From NCBI RefSeq assembly GCF_000378145.1, contig NZ_KB899285.1, forward strand, positions 1-64,000: a stretch of 64,000 nucleotides of DNA. The letters are read 5' to 3'. Shown piece after piece: positions 59,885 through 64,000 of the stretch; positions within the stretch are counted from its first letter, which is position 1, and every line of letters begins with the position of its first letter. The notes beneath the pieces are model-generated. The model was not told the origin of the DNA and searched no databases. It saw nothing but the letters and a program-made list of their open reading frames with translations. This stretch comes from Saccharibacillus kuerlensis DSM 22868. GTDB taxonomy: Bacteria; Bacillota; Bacilli; Paenibacillales; Paenibacillaceae. The position numbers and the translations under genes were made by a program.

Positions 59885-60150
59885 AGGTGTCGAGAAAGTC
59901 TTCTTTTGTGAGCAGACAGTAAGCGGAAGAGGAAATTCAATGAAGTACAGGCTTTCGGAGAAAGCCACTTCGGGAGCATATGCTGCTAGCGTTCGCCTTT
60001 GTGGTGCAAGTTCACCCAAAACCAGGATGTGAACTTGCACCGCTAATCGAGAAAATTCCACTAAAATTTGATCCTTTTTCTCGATTTCAACACGCGACCG
60101 GAACGAATTTCCTCTACGGATTCTCTACACATTGGACTTTCTCGACAACC
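59884..60150. repeat. Non-coding repeat element 2 of the terminator-nested family
   Basis: The ends GGTGTCGAGAAAGTC (59885-59899) and GACTTTCTCGACAACC (60136-60151) are inverted repeats with one base inserted. The core at 60045-60110 is nearly the same as 411-478 in element 1. The copy carries an extra hairpin between GTTCGCCTTTG and the core: GGTGCAAGTTCAC (60003-60015) and GTGAACTTGCACC (60029-60041), a perfect 13-base pair, which element 1 lacks. No gene is supported. Confidence 0.75.
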
Positions 60151-60175
60151 TGAGACCCCTCCGGGGTCTTTTTTA
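60151..60175 (+). terminator. Terminator, right copy flanking repeat element 2
   Basis: The same stem as at 59863-59884 with a longer T-run. It is directly preceded by the element end CCTGAG, as the right terminator of element 1 is by CCTGAA. Confidence 0.8.
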
Positions 60176-60311
60176 ATGTCTTCTTTTCGCCGCCTGATTT
60201 TTGAATTTGCCTATCCGGTTTTCTCTTCGGCTGTGATACAATGTTTTACGTTCTGTTTTCGGACGAGAGCATCAGAGCCGCCTGGAGGCGGCAGAAGCAG
60301 GAGGATTCATC

Positions 60312-60935
60312 ATGAACCAGGTTCCTTTTATCGCGGTCGAAGGGCCGATCGGAGCGGGGAAGACGACACTCGCAACGATGCTGGCCGCGGAACTCAATAT
60401 GCCCGTGCTTAAGGAAATCGTCGAAGAAAATCCGTTTCTGGACAAGTTTTATCAGAATATCGACGAATGGAGCTTTCAGCTCGAAATGTTTTTCCTGTGC
60501 AATCGGTACAAGCAGCTTGGCGATACCGAGTCACAGCTGATCCGGCAGGGAACGCCTGTCGTGTCGGATTATCATATTTACAAAAACTTGATCTTCTCCG
60601 AGCGTACTCTCAAAGGACGCGAACGTGAGAAATATCGTCAGATCTATCATGTACTGACGGACGACCTCACTAAGCCCGGCGTGATCGTGTACATCAAAGC
60701 CAGTCTGGAAACGCTGCTTGCACGCATTGCCAAGCGCGGCCGCTCATTCGAGCAGGCGATGGATGAGGCTTACCTCCAGCAGCTGATCGAAGACTACGAA
60801 TCGGCAATGGCCTCGCTGGCCGTCACCGAACCGCAGACGACGATCATAACCGTCGACGGCGATGCCATGGACTTTGTGGCAGAGCCTCAACATTTCGCAG
60901 CCATTGTCGCCCAAGTCAAAGAAAGAATCACATAG
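60312..60935 (+). CDS. dgk: Deoxyguanosine kinase-like deoxynucleoside kinase
   Basis: A protein of 207 residues. The P-loop GPIGAGKTTLA is near residue 11; VLKEIVEENPFLDKFY and SDYHIYKNLIFSERTL (with the D/E-R-S-like region) are those of Bacillus Dgk. It phosphorylates deoxyguanosine in salvage. GCAGGAGG precedes the ATG. The next gene begins 27 bases later with a similar kinase, as in the B. subtilis dgk-dck pair. Confidence 0.92.
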   Translation: MNQVPFIAVEGPIGAGKTTLATMLAAELNMPVLKEIVEENPFLDKFYQNIDEWSFQLEMFFLCNRYKQLGDTESQLIRQGTPVVSDYHIYKNLIFSERTLKGREREKYRQIYHVLTDDLTKPGVIVYIKASLETLLARIAKRGRSFEQAMDEAYLQQLIEDYESAMASLAVTEPQTTIITVDGDAMDFVAEPQHFAAIVAQVKERIT

Positions 60936-60962
60936 GAACCCTATAGAAGGAGTACGACAATC

Positions 60963-61631
60963 ATGACACATCCTCATATACCCTCCGATGCGCTGATTAC
61001 GGTAGCCGGTACGGTTGGCGTTGGCAAATCGACGCTAACCGCCGCTCTTGCCGAGCGCCTCGGCTTCAAGACATCTTTAGAAAAGGTCGATCACAATCCA
61101 TATCTCGAAAAGTTCTACCATGACTTTGAGCGCTGGAGCTTCCATCTGCAGATCTATTTCCTTGCCGAACGCTTCAAAGAGCAGAAAGCGATCTTCGAGG
61201 CCGGAGGCGGCTTCGTTCAAGATCGTTCCATCTACGAGGACACGGGTATTTTTGCCAAAATGCATGCCGATCAGGGCACGATGTCCGCCGTTGACTATGA
61301 GACGTATTCCAGCCTTTTCGAAGCGATGGTCATGACGCCGTACTTCCCGCACCCGGATGTTCTGGTTTACCTAGAAGGTAGTCTTCCTTCGATTCTCGGA
61401 CGGATCAAAGAACGCGGCCGCGAGATGGAAGTGCAGACGGAAGTCTCTTATTGGGAGAAGATGCATACCCGCTATGCCAATTGGATTGAGAACTTTGACG
61501 CTTGTCCCGTACTGCGGCTCAATATTGACGAATATGATGTGAATGATCCAGGTTCGCTGGATGACATTATTGTTAAAATTGGAGAAAAAGTGGCGGAAGC
61601 CCGCAGGGGGAAGTCCGGTTTGAACGTCTAA
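60963..61631 (+). CDS. dck: Deoxyadenosine/deoxycytidine kinase-like
   Basis: A protein of 222 residues. The P-loop is TVGVGKSTLT; VDHNPYLEKFYHDFERWSFHLQIYFLAERFK and QDRSIYEDTGIFAKM (DRS motif) follow. It phosphorylates dAdo and dCyd. AAGGAG precedes the ATG at 60963. It forms an operon with dgk. Confidence 0.92.
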   Translation: MTHPHIPSDALITVAGTVGVGKSTLTAALAERLGFKTSLEKVDHNPYLEKFYHDFERWSFHLQIYFLAERFKEQKAIFEAGGGFVQDRSIYEDTGIFAKMHADQGTMSAVDYETYSSLFEAMVMTPYFPHPDVLVYLEGSLPSILGRIKERGREMEVQTEVSYWEKMHTRYANWIENFDACPVLRLNIDEYDVNDPGSLDDIIVKIGEKVAEARRGKSGLNV

Positions 61632-61667
61632 AAGAAGCCTAACGATCAAAGCAGGGGAGGGACCGAC

Positions 61668-62333
61668 ATGAATGTATTTCGAATCTCGCCTTTTATCTGC
61701 GGGAGCAGCCGTATGGAGGCCTTTTTACAGGATTGTTACGTCAGTATCGGCTACCCCGGAATCGGAAATTTGGAGCAGGTCGGCAGCGAAGAGGTTTCTA
61801 AGCAGCTTCATCGGGTGTATGAATATGCAGGGACCAAGCTTGAGCGCCGCACAGATGACGTGGAACTCTTCGTACACGGCATGGAGGACGGCGATTATGT
61901 GTTGGTCCCGCACGGCGGAAGCGTCTGGCTTGGTGATCTCGGCGATTACTATTACCGCGAAGAGTACGACAGTGCGGAGGAGGCGACCTGCCATCGTCGC
62001 GGCGTCACTTGGCTGGGAGTACTGGCGGAAGAACAGCTCAGCCCGGTTCTGCGCGCCTGGATGACGGATGTGTCTGAAGGTACGGTTGTTCAATTCCCCC
62101 TGCCGACGGAATTGGCTGGACTTGAAGTCTTTGCAGCCGGGGTTCCGGGCGGACTTCTGCCGGGAGTCTCGCCGAATCTGCCGGTGCAATCCGGACCGCC
62201 GACAGATGCCGTTCCGCGTGTCAACGAAGAAACTCTTCATGAAGCGGTGAAGGTACTGCGGGAAGCGCTGGGAAGCAAAGATCCTCAGCTGCGCGTACGT
62301 GCTGCAGAAGCTCTGCTTCGATACGCCAAATAG
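61668..62333 (+). CDS. PUA/EVE-like domain protein resembling the N-terminus of Mrr-type restriction enzymes
   Basis: A protein of 221 residues. The stretch from about 5 to 125, with CYVSIGYPGIGNL, FVHGMEDGDYVLVPHGGSVWLGDLGDYYY, looks like the small beta-barrel (COG4127 / Mrr N-terminal type) that lets related proteins read DNA or modified bases. There is no nuclease motif (no D-ExK), and the C-terminal 40 residues (LHEAVKVLREALGSKDPQLRVRAAEALLRYAK) form a HEAT-like pair of helices. The family assignment is my inference. AGGGGAGGG precedes the ATG. It follows dck in the same direction. Confidence 0.5.
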   Translation: MNVFRISPFICGSSRMEAFLQDCYVSIGYPGIGNLEQVGSEEVSKQLHRVYEYAGTKLERRTDDVELFVHGMEDGDYVLVPHGGSVWLGDLGDYYYREEYDSAEEATCHRRGVTWLGVLAEEQLSPVLRAWMTDVSEGTVVQFPLPTELAGLEVFAAGVPGGLLPGVSPNLPVQSGPPTDAVPRVNEETLHEAVKVLREALGSKDPQLRVRAAEALLRYAK

Positions 62334-62448
62334 ACAGAAAGTGCCCTCCACCGGGAGCGGCATTTTTCTGCAGTTGGCTGGATGGTCGGCCGCCGTGCTA
62401 AGATCGAATAGGCTTTTCACATGACAAAAGAAAGCGGAGGCGGAATGC

Positions 62449-63294
62449 GTGGATTGGGATTTATTTTCTTTGTTTAAATCGATCCTGTTGGGTTTTGTGG
62501 AAGGAATGACCGAATTCGCTCCGGTGTCTTCGACTGGCCATATGATCGTTGTCGATGATCTGTGGCTGCAGTCAAAATTGTTTTTCGGCTCTGAAGAAGT
62601 TGCCAATACGTTTAAGGTTGTCATCCAGTTGGGATCCATCCTGGCGGTCGTGATTCTGTTCCGGGAGAAATTCTATCAACTGCTCGGTCTGAGGGGTCGG
62701 CATTCCGGAGCCCCGGCAGATACACCCAAGCTGAATCTGCTGCACGTGCTGATCGGACTGCTGCCGGCTGCCATTCTCGGTCTGCTGTTCAATGACTATA
62801 TCGATGAGCATCTCTTCTCTCTGCGAACGGTGTTGGCTGCACTTGTGATCGGAGCGATTCTAATGATTGCTGCCGATATCGTCAATCGCAAATCGGGTCG
62901 TCAGATGATCGATACGGTAGACAAGATTACATACGGACGGGCACTTTACATGGGACTTTTCCAGTGTGTGTCGCTATGGCCAGGTTTCTCACGTTCCGGA
63001 GCAACCATTTCCGGAGGCGTATTAGTTGGGATGAGCCACCGTGCCGCAGCGGATTTCACATTTATTATGGCCGTGCCGATCATGCTGGGAGCAAGCTTGG
63101 TTTCACTCAGACACAGCTGGCAGTATTTTTCGCCGGAACTGCTGCCTTACTTTATTGCTGGATTTATAAGTGCCTTTGTATTCGCTGCAATCTCGATCCG
63201 TTTCTTCCTGAAGCTGATCAATCGGATTAAGCTTATACCGTTCGCGATCTACCGGATCGTTCTGGCAGCGGTAATCTACTTGGTATGGTTTTAA
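62449..63294 (+). CDS. uppP: Undecaprenyl-diphosphatase (BacA type)
   Basis: A protein of 281 residues with about eight membrane helices. It recycles the lipid carrier of wall synthesis by removing a phosphate. The signature loops are LLGFVEGMTEFAPVSSTGHM and PGFSRSGATISGGVLVGMS. The start is a GTG at 62449, after GGAGGCGG. Many species give resistance to bacitracin by overexpression of this enzyme. Confidence 0.95.
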   Translation: MDWDLFSLFKSILLGFVEGMTEFAPVSSTGHMIVVDDLWLQSKLFFGSEEVANTFKVVIQLGSILAVVILFREKFYQLLGLRGRHSGAPADTPKLNLLHVLIGLLPAAILGLLFNDYIDEHLFSLRTVLAALVIGAILMIAADIVNRKSGRQMIDTVDKITYGRALYMGLFQCVSLWPGFSRSGATISGGVLVGMSHRAAADFTFIMAVPIMLGASLVSLRHSWQYFSPELLPYFIAGFISAFVFAAISIRFFLKLINRIKLIPFAIYRIVLAAVIYLVWF

Positions 63295-63336
63295 TTTTTG
63301 AAAAGTTTTGAATTTTGAACAGCTGTAAATGTTTTA

Positions 63337-63373
63337 AGTCTGTGCAGACTGTAATCTGTACGGACTTTTTTTA
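63337..63373 (+). terminator. Terminator after uppP
   Basis: AAGTCTGTGCAG pairs with CTGTACGGACTT (two wobbles or mismatches) and runs into a T tract. Confidence 0.65.
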
Positions 63374-63487
63374 CGTCTATTTAGTCTCTTTTTTGCAAGG
63401 ACAGAAAGTGAAATGTGACAATAATCCATATCATCTTGTAATGATTGTCCATAGACGGAACCAGGAATCATTTGATATGATCTCAAT

Positions 63488-63506
63488 GATAATGATAACC
63501 ATTATC
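63488..63506. promoter_or_regulatory. Fur box
   Basis: GATAATGATAACCATTATC matches the 19-base Fur consensus (GATAATGATAATCATTATC) with one difference. It lies 33 bases before the start of the iron-uptake gene and would cover its promoter. Confidence 0.9.
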
Positions 63507-63538
63507 ATAAACTATCGTGTATACATAGGGGGATTATA

Positions 63539-64000
63539 ATGTTCATTCGAAAACATTGGATAGCAGCTGCCGCTGTTCTACTGCTGCTTGTAATGATGCT
63601 CGCAGCCTGCGGCTCAACGAATACAGAGGAGACCGACGGAAGCGGTCAGGCCGCTGCTGCGAAGACCGAGGTGGCCGACAGTGGCACGAGCACGGCCGAG
63701 GGAGCAGCGTCAGATAAGAAAGAAGCAGGTGAGGAAGCGGCTGCGGAAGGCGAAATGCGCACCTATGCCAGTGTAAAAGGCGACGTCAGTATCCCAGCCA
63801 AGCCGCAGCGGATTGTGACCGATTACTACGCAGGCGAGCTGCTGACAGTGGGCGCGAATGTTGTAGGAGCGGAACCGAGCGTCAAGGACAATCCGTTTTT
63901 CGATGGCCTGTTGGAGAATACCGAAGACGTCGGCTATCCGACCAACCTGGAGAAGACGATGAGCCTTAAGCCGGATTTGATTGTTGTCATGTACGATGAC
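63539..64000 (+). CDS. Iron-siderophore ABC transporter substrate-binding lipoprotein, partial
   Basis: The first 154 residues are in the window; the 3' part lies beyond it. The lipobox is LAAC (Cys about residue 24). An acidic, low-complexity linker (about 25-75) precedes the periplasmic-binding fold (PQRIVTDYYAGELLTVGANVVGAEP, SLKPDLIVVMYDD), as in FeuA/YfiY-like proteins for ferric siderophores. AGGGGGAT precedes the ATG. A near-perfect Fur box upstream supports iron regulation. Confidence 0.93.
   Translation, partial: MFIRKHWIAAAAVLLLLVMMLAACGSTNTEETDGSGQAAAAKTEVADSGTSTAEGAASDKKEAGEEAAAEGEMRTYASVKGDVSIPAKPQRIVTDYYAGELLTVGANVVGAEPSVKDNPFFDGLLENTEDVGYPTNLEKTMSLKPDLIVVMYDD

Noticed and set aside
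60068-60412. Open frame of 114 codons ahead of dgk
   Set aside because: It runs from repeat element 2 through a terminator into dgk in another frame and has no ribosome site.
1-64000. rRNA, tRNA, IS transposase, integrase or prophage genes
   Set aside because: I looked for these by motif and product and found none; the inserts described are all without recombinase genes.

Overview
The window looks like chromosome from a low-to-mid GC Gram-positive spore-former of the Paenibacillaceae (Paenibacillus or Saccharibacillus type). Evidence: strong AGGAGG-type ribosome binding sites with frequent GTG/TTG starts, a Spo0E-like phosphatase, CcpA cre-like sites, a ydaO-type c-di-AMP riboswitch, YtxH and Spo0E families, a LytS/BTAD two-component pair, and many secreted plant-polysaccharide enzymes. 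No rRNA, tRNA, prophage, IS transposase or CRISPR array was seen.

Layout. 1-5000: a repeat element nested between two copies of one terminator, a secreted PL11 rhamnogalacturonan lyase and an alpha-toroid protein. 5300-12800: sensor kinase plus FG-GAP lipoprotein, a GAF-GGDEF-EAL protein, stress genes (PNPOx-like, SDR) and a GNAT. 13000-20500: AraC regulator with GH4 alpha-galactosidase, a lipoprotein, a TetM/EF-G-like GTPase and a GH43 arabinanase. 20600-31000: methionine aminopeptidase, YtxH, a PadR-DUF2812-metalloprotease operon, a serine hydrolase, subtilisin, LysE exporter and polysaccharide deacetylase. 31100-35300: APH-fold protein, two DUF2087 proteins around a histidine phosphatase, a mobile-looking HigBA-type toxin-antitoxin module and DoxX. 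35400-42100: two GH5_4-X2-CBM46 cellulases flanking an M29 aminopeptidase, and a 3'-truncated ABC exporter. 42500-49300: OmpA-like lipoprotein, riboswitch-controlled NlpC/P60 hydrolase, Spo0E-like, CYTH and NifU-N-like genes, and a vWA-PP2C-kinase triad related to E. coli YegL-YegK-YegI (TerY-P type). 49400-57400: BTAD response regulator with a dual-kinase hybrid sensor, ArsP-type permease, and two MpsC-family (DUF2294) paralogs around a stand-alone receiver. 57700-64000: selD-mnmH, a second copy of the nested repeat element, two deoxynucleoside kinases, a PUA/EVE-like protein, UppP and a Fur-box-controlled siderophore-binding lipoprotein cut by the window end.

The secreted enzymes (rhamnogalacturonan lyase, arabinanase, alpha-galactosidase, two cellulases, deacetylase) point to life on plant cell walls, with cre-like sites suggesting catabolite repression.

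The most unusual signal is structural. At three unrelated places (299-557, 34078-34867, 59863-60175) foreign-looking DNA sits between two near-identical copies of the local rho-independent terminator. The terminator sequence differs from place to place but matches within each place. Two inserts are members of one non-coding repeat family with inverted ends; the third is an AT-rich toxin-antitoxin module. This suggests insertion into terminator hairpins with duplication of the hairpin. A second repeat family (about 24-bp units every 50 bp, forward-forward-reverse-reverse) occurs at 15771-15952 and 28991-29263.
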